Below are positions 53,670 through 62,462 of a stretch of 64,000 bases of DNA, piece after piece (position 1 is the first letter of the stretch; the number at the start of each line of letters is the position of its first letter). Below the pieces are notes generated by a model. That model was not told the DNA's origin. It saw only the letters and a list, made by a program, of their open reading frames with translations, and did not search any database. The translations under genes and the position numbers were made by a program. Source of the stretch: Cellulomonas triticagri (lineage in GTDB: Bacteria; Actinomycetota; Actinomycetes; Actinomycetales; Cellulomonadaceae); the NCBI RefSeq assembly GCF_003696205.1, contig NZ_RFFI01000005.1, positions 1 to 64,000 of the forward strand. The letters run 5' to 3'.

Positions 53670-54659
53670 GTGATCCCCTCCCTCCTCCCCGCGCTGCCCA
53701 CGGCGGCACCCGACGCCGGCGACCAGGTCGCCGACGGCGCCAACGCGTTCCTCGACTGGCTGCTCGGCCCCGGCCTGCGCATCGCGATCATCGTGGTCGC
53801 GGCGGGCATCGTCCTGCTGCTGGTCCGCCGCCTCATCAAGACCGTCTCCGAGCACATCGCCGACGGCACCTCGCTGCTGCAGCGGGGCATCGGCAAGCCG
53901 CTCGGCGGGACCGAGGTCGCCGCCGCGCTGCGCAAGGTCACCCCCGTCGCGAACGCCCGCCGCGCCCAGCGAGCCCGCACCATCGGGTCGGTGCTGCGCT
54001 CGACGGCGGCCATCGTCGTCGGCTCCATCGCGGTGCTGCTCGTCCTCGACCAGCTCGGGGTGAACATCGCCCCGTTCATCGCGTCCGCCGGGATCATCGG
54101 CGTCGCGTTCGGCTTCGGCGCGCAGTCCCTGGTCAAGGACTTCCTGTCCGGGCTGTTCATGCTGCTGGAGGACCAGTACGGCGTCGGCGACGTCGTGGAC
54201 GTCGGCCCCGCGCAGGGCACCGTCGAGTCCGTGGGGCTGCGCGTGACGAAGATCCGCGACGGCGACGGCACCCTCTGGTACGTCCCGAACGGCTCGATGC
54301 TGCGCGTCGGCAACAAGACCCAGGGCTGGGCGAACGCCGTGGTCGAGGTCAAGGTCGACTACTTCGCGGACCTCGACCGGGTGCAGGACCTGCTGATCCA
54401 GGCGGCGGCGACCCTCGCCGACATCCCGGAGATCGGCGCCGCCATCGAGGGCGCCGCGACCGTCACCACCGCGGAGGACCTGACGTTCGACGCCGTCAGC
54501 CTCAAGGTCATCCAGCGCACCGCCCCGGCCCGGCAGTGGGCCGTCGCCCGCGCGCTGCGGACCGCGGTGCGCGAGGCGCTGGAGGCGGCGGACATCCCGC
54601 TCGCCGGGCAGCGCGAGGCCCTGGAGGCCCACCGCGAGCGCACGTCGCCGGAGGGCTGA
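53670..54659 (+). CDS. Mechanosensitive ion channel (MscS family)
   Basis: 329-aa small-conductance mechanosensitive channel. Three hydrophobic segments (about residues 35-55, 110-130, 135-160); the pore helix and beta domain are visible as FIASAGIIGVAFGFGAQSLVKDFLSGLFMLLEDQYGVGDVVDVG, the MscS signature, then TLWYVPNGSMLRVGNKTQGW. GTG 53670 starts the protein. It releases solutes on osmotic downshock. Confidence 0.93.
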   Translation: MIPSLLPALPTAAPDAGDQVADGANAFLDWLLGPGLRIAIIVVAAGIVLLLVRRLIKTVSEHIADGTSLLQRGIGKPLGGTEVAAALRKVTPVANARRAQRARTIGSVLRSTAAIVVGSIAVLLVLDQLGVNIAPFIASAGIIGVAFGFGAQSLVKDFLSGLFMLLEDQYGVGDVVDVGPAQGTVESVGLRVTKIRDGDGTLWYVPNGSMLRVGNKTQGWANAVVEVKVDYFADLDRVQDLLIQAAATLADIPEIGAAIEGAATVTTAEDLTFDAVSLKVIQRTAPARQWAVARALRTAVREALEAADIPLAGQREALEAHRERTSPEG

Positions 54660-54683
54660 GCACCCCGGGGTGCGGGCACGACG

Positions 54684-54714
54684 CGGCCCCCGGTCACCAG
54701 GTGACCGGGGGCCG
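54684..54714. terminator. Perfect 14-bp stem between the MscS and EIIB genes
   Basis: CGGCCCCCGGTCAC (54684-54697) pairs with 54701-54714 around loop CAG, between convergent genes. Confidence 0.8.
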
Positions 54715-54726
54715 TCGTGCGTGCGC

Positions 54727-54957
54727 TCAGCGCAGGCCGTCGAGCTCCGCCGCGAGGCTGTCCGCCTCGGGACCGACGATGACCTGCACGATGCGGCCGG
54801 ACCGGACGACGCCGAACGCGCCGGTCGCCTTGAGGCCCGCCTCGTCCACCTGGGCGGGGTCGGTCACCTCGACCCGCAGCCGGGTGATGCAGGGCTCCAG
54901 GTCCACGACGTTGCCGCCGCCACCCAGGGCCACCAGGATCTGCTCTGCCTTGCTCAT
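54727..54957 (-). CDS. Stand-alone PTS EIIB domain, glucose/GlcNAc type
   Basis: 76-aa protein consisting only of an EIIB domain of the glucose superfamily. It starts MSKAEQILVALGGGGNVVDLEPCITRLRVEVTD, with phosphorylation site Cys23 in EPCITRLR. In actinobacteria the EIIB may be encoded separately from EIIC. Here no EIIC or EIIA gene is adjacent, so its partners are elsewhere. The long upstream in-frame extension on this strand is not coding. Confidence 0.9.
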   Translation of the reverse strand: MSKAEQILVALGGGGNVVDLEPCITRLRVEVTDPAQVDEAGLKATGAFGVVRSGRIVQVIVGPEADSLAAELDGLR

Positions 54958-55113
54958 CGAACCCCCGTCGTGCCGTGTGCCGGATCTGGCCCCCGCGGGC
55001 CGCCGTGGGACGGGCGGCCTCCTGGACCCCCAGCCTAGTCGCCGTCCGGGGCACCGCCGCCGGGCGCGGGCCACGCACCCGGGTCGGGGTGCGCGCGGTG
55101 CGAGACTGGCGGC

Positions 55114-55587
55114 ATGACCACCCCGGAGCCCGCCCGCACGCCGCTGCCGCTGAGCGCCGCCTCCCCCGCGCCCGCGTCCGCACCGGACGACGCCGAGGCC
55201 CGGCGGCGGCAGTCGTTCTACGAGGCGATCGGCGGGCACGCGACGTTCGAGCGGCTGGTGGACGTGTTCTACGAGGGCGTCGCCACCGACCCGGTGCTCG
55301 CCCCGATGTACCCGGAGGCCGACCTCGGCCCGGCCCGGCGCCGGCTCACGATGTTCCTCGAGCAGTACTGGGGCGGCCCCACCACGTACTCCGAGGAGCG
55401 CGGGCACCCGCGCCTGCGGATGCGGCACATGCCGTTCGCCGTGGACCCCGACGCCCGCGACCGCTGGCTGCGGCACATGCGCGCGGGCGTGGACGCCCTC
55501 GACCTGCCGCCCCTGCACGAGGCGACGCTCTGGGACTACCTGGAGCGCGCCGCGCACTCGCTGGTCAACACCGCCGGGCGGCCCTGA
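55114..55587 (+). CDS. glbO: Group II truncated haemoglobin
   Basis: 157-aa protein with a 30-residue Pro/Ala-rich extension and a trHbO globin domain: SFYEAIGGHATFERLVDVFYEGVATDPVLAPMYPEADLGPARRRLTMFLEQYWGGPTTYSEERGHPRLRMRHMPFAV. The proximal His is in RMRHMPF, and the YWGGP motif is diagnostic of group II. It binds oxygen or handles peroxide and NO. Confidence 0.95.
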   Translation: MTTPEPARTPLPLSAASPAPASAPDDAEARRRQSFYEAIGGHATFERLVDVFYEGVATDPVLAPMYPEADLGPARRRLTMFLEQYWGGPTTYSEERGHPRLRMRHMPFAVDPDARDRWLRHMRAGVDALDLPPLHEATLWDYLERAAHSLVNTAGRP

Positions 55588-55641
55588 GCCGCCGCCCGGA
55601 TGGCGCGGGGCGGTGCCCGGGCGCGTGAGACGCTGGTCCGC

Positions 55642-56535
55642 GTGACCGACGCCCGCACCGCGCCCGACCCGACCTCCGCCCCCGACCCGATCGCCGCGCT
55701 GCTCGCGGTCCTCGACGTCGCCCCCGGGACCACCCCCGGCACGTTCACCGCGACGAACCTGCCGAAGCCCGGCGGCCGGGTGTTCGGCGGGCAGGTCATC
55801 GCGCAGGCGCTCGTCGCCGCAGGCCGCACCGTCCCCGGCGGGCGGCTCCCGCACTCCCTGCACGGCTACTTCCTGCGCGCGGGCGACGTCGCGACGCCCG
55901 TCGACCTCGCCGTGGAGGAGCTGCGGGACGGCCGGTCGTTCTCCGCGCGCCGCACGCACGCCGCCCAGGACGGCGAGCCGATCCTGTCGATGATCGCCTC
56001 GTTCCAGGAGGAGCAGGACGGCGTCGACCACACCGAGCCCGCGCCCGACGTCCCGGAGCCCGAGGACGTCGAGTCCGCCATGGACCGCATGGGGCACCTG
56101 GACCACCCCGTCGCCCGGTTCTGGACCCACCAGAGCGCGTTCGACGTCCGGCACGTCGGCGGCTCCCTGTACCTCGGCCCCGCGCCGTCGCCCGAGGGCC
56201 GCCAGCGGGTGTGGATGCGCGCCAAGGGCCCGCTGCCCGCCGACCAGCTGCTGCACCGCGCGGTGCTGGCGTTCGCGTGCGACCAGATCATGCTGGAGCC
56301 GGTGCTGCGCCGCGCCGGGCTGTCCTGGCTGACGCCGGGTCTGTCCGTCGCGAGCCTCGACCACGCGATGTGGTGGCACCGGGACGTGCGGGTGGACGAC
56401 TGGCTGCTGTTCGACCAGTCCAGCCCGTCCGCGCAGGGCGGCCGGGGTCTCGGCGCCGCCCGGGTGTTCGACCGCAGCGGCACGCTGGTCGCGTCCATCG
56501 CGCAGGAGGGCATGGTCCGGATCCCGACCGCCTGA
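55642..56535 (+). CDS. tesB: Acyl-CoA thioesterase II
   Basis: 297-aa double hot-dog thioesterase. Visible blocks: RVFGGQVIAQALVAAGRTVPGGRLPHSLHGYFLRAGD, RDGRSFSARRTHAAQDGEPILSMIASFQ, and in the second half SLDHAMWWHRDVRVDDWLLFDQSSPSAQGGRGLGAARVFDRSGTLVASIAQEGMVR, the TesB signature. GTG 55642 gives typical length; an ATG at 55600 would add 14 residues. It releases free fatty acids from acyl-CoA. Confidence 0.93.
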   Translation: MTDARTAPDPTSAPDPIAALLAVLDVAPGTTPGTFTATNLPKPGGRVFGGQVIAQALVAAGRTVPGGRLPHSLHGYFLRAGDVATPVDLAVEELRDGRSFSARRTHAAQDGEPILSMIASFQEEQDGVDHTEPAPDVPEPEDVESAMDRMGHLDHPVARFWTHQSAFDVRHVGGSLYLGPAPSPEGRQRVWMRAKGPLPADQLLHRAVLAFACDQIMLEPVLRRAGLSWLTPGLSVASLDHAMWWHRDVRVDDWLLFDQSSPSAQGGRGLGAARVFDRSGTLVASIAQEGMVRIPTA

Positions 56536-56577
56536 CTGGCGGCCTGACTGGCGGGAGCCCGCGCGGCGGGTGACAGT

Positions 56578-57561
56578 GTGCCGGTGGTGCGACTGCGACG
56601 GGTCCGGATCGACTCCCCCGGCTGGACCCGGCGGCGTGCCGGCTCCGGCTTCTGGTACCTGGACCTCGACCGCGAGCGCATCGCGGACCCCGAGCACCTC
56701 GACCGCATCGGCGCCCTCGCGATCCCGCCCGCGTGGCAGGACGTGTGGATCAGCCCATGGGCCAACGGCCACATCCAGGCCGCCGGGCTGGACGACGCGC
56801 GGCGCCGGCAGTACCTCTACCACGAGCAGTGGCGGCTGCGGCGGGCGCGGCGCAAGCACGACCACGTCCTCGACGTCGCCCGCAGGCTGCCCGCCGCGCG
56901 CCGGTCGGTGCGCCGGGACCTCGCGCTCGACGGGCTGCCCCGCGCGACCGCGCTCGCGCTCGCGTTCCGGCTGCTGGACCTCGCGTACTTCCGGGCGGGC
57001 GGCGAGGGCTACGCGCAGCGCAACGGCTCGTACGGCCTCGCGACGCTGCGCCGCGAGCACGTCGAGGTGGTCGGCGACGGGGCCGTGCGCTTCCACTACC
57101 CCGCCAAGTCCGGGCAGGTCCGGGACGTCGTCGTCGAGGACGACCGGGTCGCCGAGCTCGTCGGGACGCTGCTGCGGCGGCGCGGCGGCGGGCCCGAGCT
57201 GCTGGCCTGGCGGGACGACGACGGCTGGCACGACGTCACCAGCGCGGAGGTCGGCGCCGACGTGAAGCGGCGGCTCGGGGACGACGCGTCACCCAAGGAC
57301 TTCCGGACGTGGCACGCCACCGTCCTCGCGGCGCGCGGCCTCGCCGCCGCGGGCGCCCCGCCGACGTCCGACCGAGCGCGCCGGAAGGTCGTCGCGGGCG
57401 TCGTCGCCGACGTGTCCGAGGAGCTCGGCAACACCCCGGCCGTCTGCCGCGCGTCCTACATCGACCCCCGGGTCGTGGACCTGTGGGCGCACGGCACCAC
57501 CATCGCGCCGACCCGCTCGCAGGCGGTCGCCGAGAAGCGGACCCTCGACCTGCTGTCCTGA
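56578..57561 (+). CDS. DNA topoisomerase IB (poxvirus-like)
   Basis: 327-aa type IB topoisomerase. The N-terminal domain has GSGFWYLDLDRERIADPEHLDRIGALAIPPAWQDVWISPWANGHIQAAGLDDARRRQYLYHEQW. The catalytic part has SPKDFRTWHATVLAA and the nucleophile Tyr294 in CRASYIDPRVVDLW. It relaxes supercoils by transient 3'-phosphotyrosine linkage. GTG 56578 is the likely start. Confidence 0.95.
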   Translation: MPVVRLRRVRIDSPGWTRRRAGSGFWYLDLDRERIADPEHLDRIGALAIPPAWQDVWISPWANGHIQAAGLDDARRRQYLYHEQWRLRRARRKHDHVLDVARRLPAARRSVRRDLALDGLPRATALALAFRLLDLAYFRAGGEGYAQRNGSYGLATLRREHVEVVGDGAVRFHYPAKSGQVRDVVVEDDRVAELVGTLLRRRGGGPELLAWRDDDGWHDVTSAEVGADVKRRLGDDASPKDFRTWHATVLAARGLAAAGAPPTSDRARRKVVAGVVADVSEELGNTPAVCRASYIDPRVVDLWAHGTTIAPTRSQAVAEKRTLDLLS

Positions 57562-57564
57562 CGC

Positions 57565-58239
57565 TCAGTCCCGGACGAGCGCCAGCGCGAACCCGTCCCA
57601 GCCCTTCGCGCCCACGGTCTGCAGCGCCGTCGCGTCCAGCCGGGGGTGCGTCCCGAGCAGGTGCAGCACCGCCCGCGAGCCCTGCACCCGCTCGTCGGTC
57701 GAGTCCGCGTCGGCGACGCCCCCGGCCCGGACGACGTTGTCCACCACGATCACCGTGCCCGGGTGGGACAGGGCGAGGGCCGCCTCGACGTAAGTGCTGT
57801 TGCTCGGCTTGTCCGCGTCCACGAAGACCAGGTCGAACGGCTCCTCCCCCGCGTCGACCAGGGCCTGGGCCGACCCGGCCGCCGGTCCCTCGACCAGCCG
57901 CACCCGGTCCGCGACCCCGGCGCGGGCGAAGTTCTGCCGGGCGACCTCGGCGTGCCGCGGGTCGATCTCCAGCGTCGTCACGTGCCCGTCCGGCCCCACC
58001 GCGTCCGCGAACCACAGCGTGCTGTATCCCGCGAGCGTGCCGAACTCCAGCACCCGGCGCGCGCCCACCATGCGGCACAGCAGCGCCAGCAGCCGGCCCT
58101 GGTTCGGCGCCACCTCGATCGCGGGCAGGCCCGCGGCTCGCCCCGCCTCGCGCGCGGCGAGCAGGGTCGCGTCCTCCGCGACCAGCTCGGTGACCAGGTA
58201 CTCGTCCACCCTCGTCCAGTCCCGCCGCAGGTCCGCCAT
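57565..58239 (-). CDS. O-methyltransferase, class I SAM-dependent
   Basis: 224-aa methyltransferase of the catechol/caffeoyl-CoA type. SAM-binding motif I LEFGTLAGYSTLWFADAVGPDGHVTTLEIDPRHAEVA, motif FDLVFVDADKPSNSTYVEAAL with metal-binding Asp, and IVVDNVVRAGGVAD. ATG 58239 starts MADLRRDWTRVDEYL; an in-frame GTG at 58245 has better spacing (six bases) from GGAGG. Substrate unknown. Confidence 0.92.
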   Translation of the reverse strand: MADLRRDWTRVDEYLVTELVAEDATLLAAREAGRAAGLPAIEVAPNQGRLLALLCRMVGARRVLEFGTLAGYSTLWFADAVGPDGHVTTLEIDPRHAEVARQNFARAGVADRVRLVEGPAAGSAQALVDAGEEPFDLVFVDADKPSNSTYVEAALALSHPGTVIVVDNVVRAGGVADADSTDERVQGSRAVLHLLGTHPRLDATALQTVGAKGWDGFALALVRD

Positions 58240-58318
58240 GGGCACGATCATCCTCCGGGGCGCTCGCCGCCGCACCTGCCCAGATGCGGCGTCGGCACCC
58301 CCGACGCAGACTGCGACG

Positions 58319-60013
58319 GTGCCCGACTCCGCCCGCCCGTCTGACGGCGTCCCCGCCGTGAGCACCCCGGCCCCCGACGCCCCGCCCGCCTCCGACCTGC
58401 TGCCCGAACCCGTCGCCCGTACCCTGCCCGACGTGCCCGGCGTCGGCCCGGACGGCCGCCCCCGGCCCGACGCGCCGCTCGTCGCGGTCACCGGCGTCAC
58501 CGGGTACGTCGGCGGTCGCCTCGTGCCCGAGCTGCTCGCCGCCGGGTACCGGGTGCGTGCCCTCGCCCGGCGCCCCGAGCGGCTGCGCGGCCGTCCCTGG
58601 TACGACGCCGTCGAGGTCGTCCAGGCCGACGCCTCCGACGCCGAGCAGATCCGTGCGGCCCTCGACGGCGTGGACGTCGCCTACTACCTGATCCACTCCC
58701 TCGGCACCGGCCGCACCTTCGAGCAGCGCGACCGGTCCACCGCCCTGACCTTCGGAGCCGCCGCCCGCAAGGCCGGGGTCGGGCGGGTCGTCTACCTCGG
58801 CGGGCTCGCGCCCGAGGGCGAGGAGCTGTCCCCGCACCTCGCGTCCCGCACCGAGGTCGGGGAGATCCTGCTCGCCTCCGGCGTCCCCACCACCGTGCTG
58901 CGCGCCGCCGTCATCCTCGGGTCCGGGTCCGCGTCGTTCGAGATGATGCGGTACCTCACCGAGCGGCTGCCCGCCATGACCGTGCCCCGCTGGGTGCTCA
59001 ACCGCATCCAGCCGATCGCCGTCCGCGACGTCCTGCGGTACCTCGTCGGGTCCGCGACCATGCCGCCCGAGGTCAACCGGGCGTTCGACATCGGCGGGCC
59101 GGACGTCCTCACCTACCGCGACATGATGCAGGGCTACGCGCGCGCCGCCGGGCTGCCGCAGCGGATCATCGTGCCGGTGCCGGTGCTCACCCCGAAGCTG
59201 TCGAGCCTGTGGGTCGGCCTCGTCACCCCGGTGCCGTCCGGCATCGCCCGGCCGCTCGTGGAGTCCCTGGTGCACGAGGTCGTCTGCACCGAGCACGACA
59301 TCGCCGAGCACGTCCCCGACCCGCCCGGCGGGCTGATCGGCTTCGACCGGGCCGTCCGGCTCGCGCTCGCCCGGATCCGCGAGGCCGACGTCACCACCCG
59401 CTGGTCCTCGGCGGGCGTCCCCGGCGTCCCCAGCGAGCCGCTGCCGTCCGACCCCGACTGGGCGGGCGGGTCCCTTTACGTGGACGAGCGGCAGATCGTC
59501 GTCGACGCCTCCCCCGCCGCGCTCTGGCGGGTGCTGGAGGCCGTCGGCGGCGAGCGCGGGTGGTACTCGTGGTCGCTGGCCTGGCGGGTGCGCGGGCTCG
59601 CCGACCGCGTCGTGGGCGGACCCGGGCTGCGGCGCGGACGCCGCGACCCCCGGCGGCTGGTCGTGGACGACGCCGTGGACTTCTGGCGGGTCGAGGAGGT
59701 CGACCCCGGGCGGCTGCTGCGGCTGCGGGCGGAGATGCGGGTGCCCGGGCTCGCGTGGCTGGAGCTGCGCGTCGAGCCGGACCAGGACGCGGGTGCCGAC
59801 GGGGCTGACGCCGACGCCGTGTGGCGGACGCCGCCGACGACGTTCGCCCAGCGCGCCGTGTTCCACCCGCACGGGCTCGCCGGGCAGCTGTACTGGTGGG
59901 CGGTGTACCCGTTCCACGGGGTCGTGTTCGGGGGCATGCAGCGCAACATCGCCCGCGCGGCGGAGACGGCGGAGCGCGCCCGCCGCGACGTGGAGGCCCG
60001 CCGGGAGGCCTGA
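58319..60013 (+). CDS. SDR-type NAD(P)-binding protein with C-terminal DUF2867
   Basis: 564-aa two-domain protein. Residues about 55-370 are an extended SDR/NmrA-type domain: VAVTGVTGYVGGRLVPELLAAGYRVRALARRPERL with glycine motif GVTGYVGG, and YYLIHSLGTG. Residues about 390-560 form a DUF2867-type SRPBCC domain (WRVLEAVGGERGWYSWSLAWRVRGLADRVVGGPGLRRGRRDP; QRAVFHPHGLAGQLYWWAVYPFHGVVFGGM). This fusion is common in actinobacteria; the reaction is unknown. The start is uncertain, with GTG codons at 58319 and about 40 bases later. Confidence 0.85.
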   Translation: MPDSARPSDGVPAVSTPAPDAPPASDLLPEPVARTLPDVPGVGPDGRPRPDAPLVAVTGVTGYVGGRLVPELLAAGYRVRALARRPERLRGRPWYDAVEVVQADASDAEQIRAALDGVDVAYYLIHSLGTGRTFEQRDRSTALTFGAAARKAGVGRVVYLGGLAPEGEELSPHLASRTEVGEILLASGVPTTVLRAAVILGSGSASFEMMRYLTERLPAMTVPRWVLNRIQPIAVRDVLRYLVGSATMPPEVNRAFDIGGPDVLTYRDMMQGYARAAGLPQRIIVPVPVLTPKLSSLWVGLVTPVPSGIARPLVESLVHEVVCTEHDIAEHVPDPPGGLIGFDRAVRLALARIREADVTTRWSSAGVPGVPSEPLPSDPDWAGGSLYVDERQIVVDASPAALWRVLEAVGGERGWYSWSLAWRVRGLADRVVGGPGLRRGRRDPRRLVVDDAVDFWRVEEVDPGRLLRLRAEMRVPGLAWLELRVEPDQDAGADGADADAVWRTPPTTFAQRAVFHPHGLAGQLYWWAVYPFHGVVFGGMQRNIARAAETAERARRDVEARREA

Positions 60014-60048
60014 CCCCCGGCCGGGCGTGCTCGCCAGCGGCCGGAGGT

Positions 60049-60117
60049 CGAGGTCGGGGGAACGTGACGAGGTCGGGGGAACGGATCTCCCGACCTCGTC
60101 ACGTTCTCCCGACCTCG
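60049..60117. repeat. 69-bp palindromic repeat, copy 1
   Basis: 31-bp arms (60049-60079 and 60087-60117) are inverted around the loop AACGGAT, with two mismatches. Each arm is itself a near-tandem of the unit CGAGGTCGGGGGAACG. It follows the SDR fusion gene by 35 bases and probably also terminates transcription. A second copy is at 61870-61938. Confidence 0.85.
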
Positions 60118-60215
60118 CACCCGGAACGGCGCCCGCACGACCGCCCCGGCGAGGACGATGGACGGGCGGGCGCGCCCGCGCCCAACACTTCGCCGACCTC
60201 ACGACTTGACGGGGC

Positions 60216-60725
60216 ATGAGACCGCAGGGGCCCGACATACCACCACCCGAGTTCGCCGCCTGGTACGCGGCCGAGCTGCCGCGCACCCACCGGGCGCTGA
60301 CGCTGGCCGTCGGCGACGCCGGGATCGCCGAGGAGGCGGCCGCCGAGGCGTTCGCCCGGGCGCTGGCCCGCTGGGACCGCGTCGCCCGCATGGAGCGCCC
60401 CGCGGCCTGGGTGTACACCGTGGCGCTGAACGAGGTGCGGCGGTCCTGGCGACGCGCCCAGCTGGAGCGTCGCTGGGTGCAGCGGCAGCGCGAGCAGCAG
60501 GCGCCCGCACCGGCCGACCCCGAGGACGCGCTCTGGCGCGCCGTCGCGGACCTGCCGCCGCGGTCCCGCACCGCCGTGGCGCTCCGCTACGTCGCCGACC
60601 TCACCGAGGCGCAGGTCGCGGACGTCATGAACGTCTCCCGCGGCACGGTCGCCTCCACCCTGTCCACCGCCCGCGCCCGGCTCGCCGCCGCGCTGGGTCC
60701 CACCCGTGAGGACGCCCTGAGATGA
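60216..60725 (+). CDS. ECF-type RNA polymerase sigma factor
   Basis: 169-aa small sigma-70 factor. Region 2 covers HRALTLAVGDAGIAEEAAAEAFARALARWDRVARMERPAAWVYTVALNEVRRSWRR, and region 4 WRAVADLPPRSRTAVALRYVADLTEAQVADVMNVSRGTVASTLSTARARLA. ATG 60216 follows a GACGGGGC sequence. Its last codon overlaps the start of the membrane-anchored gene (ATGA), the usual place of an anti-sigma factor, so that protein probably controls it. Confidence 0.9.
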   Translation: MRPQGPDIPPPEFAAWYAAELPRTHRALTLAVGDAGIAEEAAAEAFARALARWDRVARMERPAAWVYTVALNEVRRSWRRAQLERRWVQRQREQQAPAPADPEDALWRAVADLPPRSRTAVALRYVADLTEAQVADVMNVSRGTVASTLSTARARLAAALGPTREDALR

Positions 60726-61831
60726 GCACCGACTTCCTGACCCGCCTCGCCGACGTCGACACCCCGGCTCCCACCCCCGACCTGGCTCGCGTGCAGCGGC
60801 GCGCCCGTGCGCTCCGCCGGAACCGCCGTGCCCGCACCGTGGGCGCGTCCGTCGGCCTGGCGGCCGTGCTGACCGTCGGCGGTGTCGTCCTGCCACAGGT
60901 CGGCGGCGGCGCCCCGACGCCGCAGGCCGGCGCGTTCCCGCTGTCCCTCGGCGTCGCACCCGCGGTCGCCGGGGAGGGGACGACCGAGTGCCAGACGGGG
61001 TGGAGCGAGTGGGTCGCCCCCGACGCGTGGCCCGCCGACCCACGGATCACCGGCGCCGCCGCCGTGCTCGCCGACGCGCCCTGGGCGGCGACCAGCGCCG
61101 GTGTGCACCTGACCCGGATGGACTGCACCAGCGCCCTGCCCGTCGCGGTGCTCGTGTCCGAGGAGCCCGTCCGCGGCGTGACGGTGTGGCGGGACGTCGC
61201 GGACCCGTTCCCGGAGGGGACCGACGGCGTGGCCGACGTACCGGTGCGCGGCGCCGCCGGGCGGCTGCGCGACCTCGGCACCAGCGCATACGTCTCCTGG
61301 TCCGAGGACGGCGCCCGGTGGATGGCCAGCGGGAGCGGCCTCGGCACCACCGACCTGCTGGACGTGCTCGACGCGCTGCGGTTCGACGGCGACGCCCTCG
61401 ACCCCGGGTCCGTGCCGTCTGGCCTCGATGCCGCCGCGACCGGCGCCACCCGCACGGAGCGCGAGACGCTGCGGTGGACGGTGACCTACGGTGACACCGC
61501 GCCGGTCGAGGGGGCGGACGGCGTCCACCGGACCCCGGAGGGCACCGGGGTCACGCTGGAGGCCATGGCCGGCCCGCAGGAGCCGCCGGAGGTCGTCGCC
61601 AGCTACGACGCCGCGGGGGTCCGGCTCGTGGACGTCGCCGGTCACCGGGCGTCGTTCGCGCCGTGGGGCGACCAGTCCACCGACGTCGGGGGCTGGCTGC
61701 GGTGGCAGGCGGAAGGTGTCACCTACGTGCTGTCGGGCGGCCTGCCGGTCGAGGACCTGGCCGCGCTGGCCGCGACGGTCACGCCCGCCGCGGTCGACGA
61801 CCCGAGCCTGACGGGCCTGCCGCAGTACTGA
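60722..61831 (+). CDS. Membrane-anchored probable anti-sigma/sensor protein
   Basis: 369-aa protein with a short cytoplasmic head (residues 1-40, with an Arg-rich RRARALRRNRRAR), one membrane helix (about 41-60), and a large outer domain with Cys residues in GTTECQTGWSEW and RMDCTSALP. The coupled start (ATGA) and single-pass topology fit an anti-sigma factor, although no zinc-binding ZAS motif (HxxxCxxC) is visible in the head. No family recognised. Confidence 0.7.
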   Translation: MSTDFLTRLADVDTPAPTPDLARVQRRARALRRNRRARTVGASVGLAAVLTVGGVVLPQVGGGAPTPQAGAFPLSLGVAPAVAGEGTTECQTGWSEWVAPDAWPADPRITGAAAVLADAPWAATSAGVHLTRMDCTSALPVAVLVSEEPVRGVTVWRDVADPFPEGTDGVADVPVRGAAGRLRDLGTSAYVSWSEDGARWMASGSGLGTTDLLDVLDALRFDGDALDPGSVPSGLDAAATGATRTERETLRWTVTYGDTAPVEGADGVHRTPEGTGVTLEAMAGPQEPPEVVASYDAAGVRLVDVAGHRASFAPWGDQSTDVGGWLRWQAEGVTYVLSGGLPVEDLAALAATVTPAAVDDPSLTGLPQY

Positions 61832-61869
61832 GCAGTACTGACGGAGCGCGCGGGGGGCACCGCGTCCGG

Positions 61870-61938
61870 CGAGGTCGGCGGAACGGGACGAGGTCGGGGG
61901 AACGGATCCCCCGACCTCGTCGCGTTCTCCCGACCTCG
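61870..61938. repeat. 69-bp palindromic repeat, copy 2
   Basis: 31-bp arms (61870-61900 and 61908-61938), the same loop AACGGAT, and the same internal unit CGAGGTCGGGGGAACG as copy 1, with a few point differences (for example a GGCGG in the left arm). It lies between the convergent anti-sigma and thioesterase genes and can act as a bidirectional terminator. Confidence 0.85.
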
Positions 61939-61952
61939 TGGCCGACGCAGGA

Positions 61953-62462
61953 TCAGCGGGCGCGGCGGCGGAACGCCGGGGGCTCCTCGACGTAGGGCAG
62001 CCACGCGGCCCGCTCCGCCTCGCCGATCCGGCGCGGCGAGCCGCTGGCCGCGTCGACCAGCACGAGCGTCGTCACGGCCCGGGCGTACGGGTCGCCCGCT
62101 GCCGGGGTGGCGTCGCGCACCTCGTAGCAGACGTCGATGCTGGCCCCGCCGAGGTGGCCGATCCACATGTCCACGACCACGGGCGTGCGGCGGTACCCCA
62201 GCGGACGCAGGTACTCGATCTCCTGCCGGGCGACCAGCGTCGCCGTCTGCGCACCGGGGCCCGCGTCGAGCACGGCCGTGGGGAACGCGGGCCGGTCCGC
62301 CGGGACCTCCCCGGGGCCGAGCGGGTCGGCGGCGGCGGGGTGCGCCCAGAACGCCTCGATCCGCGACTCCTCCAGCAGCCGCAGCATCTCGACGTTGTTC
62401 ACGTGCCCGTACGCGTCCATGTCGGACCACCGCAGCTGGACCGGCACCTGCAGCCTGGCCAT
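61953..62462 (-). CDS. 4HBT-type acyl-CoA thioesterase
   Basis: 169-aa hot-dog fold thioesterase. VQLRWSDMDAYGHVNNVEMLRLLEESRIEAFW is the 4-hydroxybenzoyl-CoA thioesterase motif with Asp/His residues; EIEYLRPLGYRRTPVVVDMWIGHLGGASIDVCYEVRD and AVTTLVLVDAASGSPRRI follow. GGGAGG precedes ATG 62462. Substrate unknown. Confidence 0.92.
   Translation of the reverse strand: MARLQVPVQLRWSDMDAYGHVNNVEMLRLLEESRIEAFWAHPAAADPLGPGEVPADRPAFPTAVLDAGPGAQTATLVARQEIEYLRPLGYRRTPVVVDMWIGHLGGASIDVCYEVRDATPAAGDPYARAVTTLVLVDAASGSPRRIGEAERAAWLPYVEEPPAFRRRAR

Noticed and set aside
54727-57231. 834-codon minus-strand frame ending in the EIIB domain
   Set aside because: Only the final 76 codons have protein-like composition and a family match; the rest overlaps globin, thioesterase and topoisomerase genes.
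57236-60571. 1111-codon minus-strand frame across topoisomerase, methyltransferase, SDR and sigma genes
   Set aside because: Overlaps four recognised genes and shows no domain.
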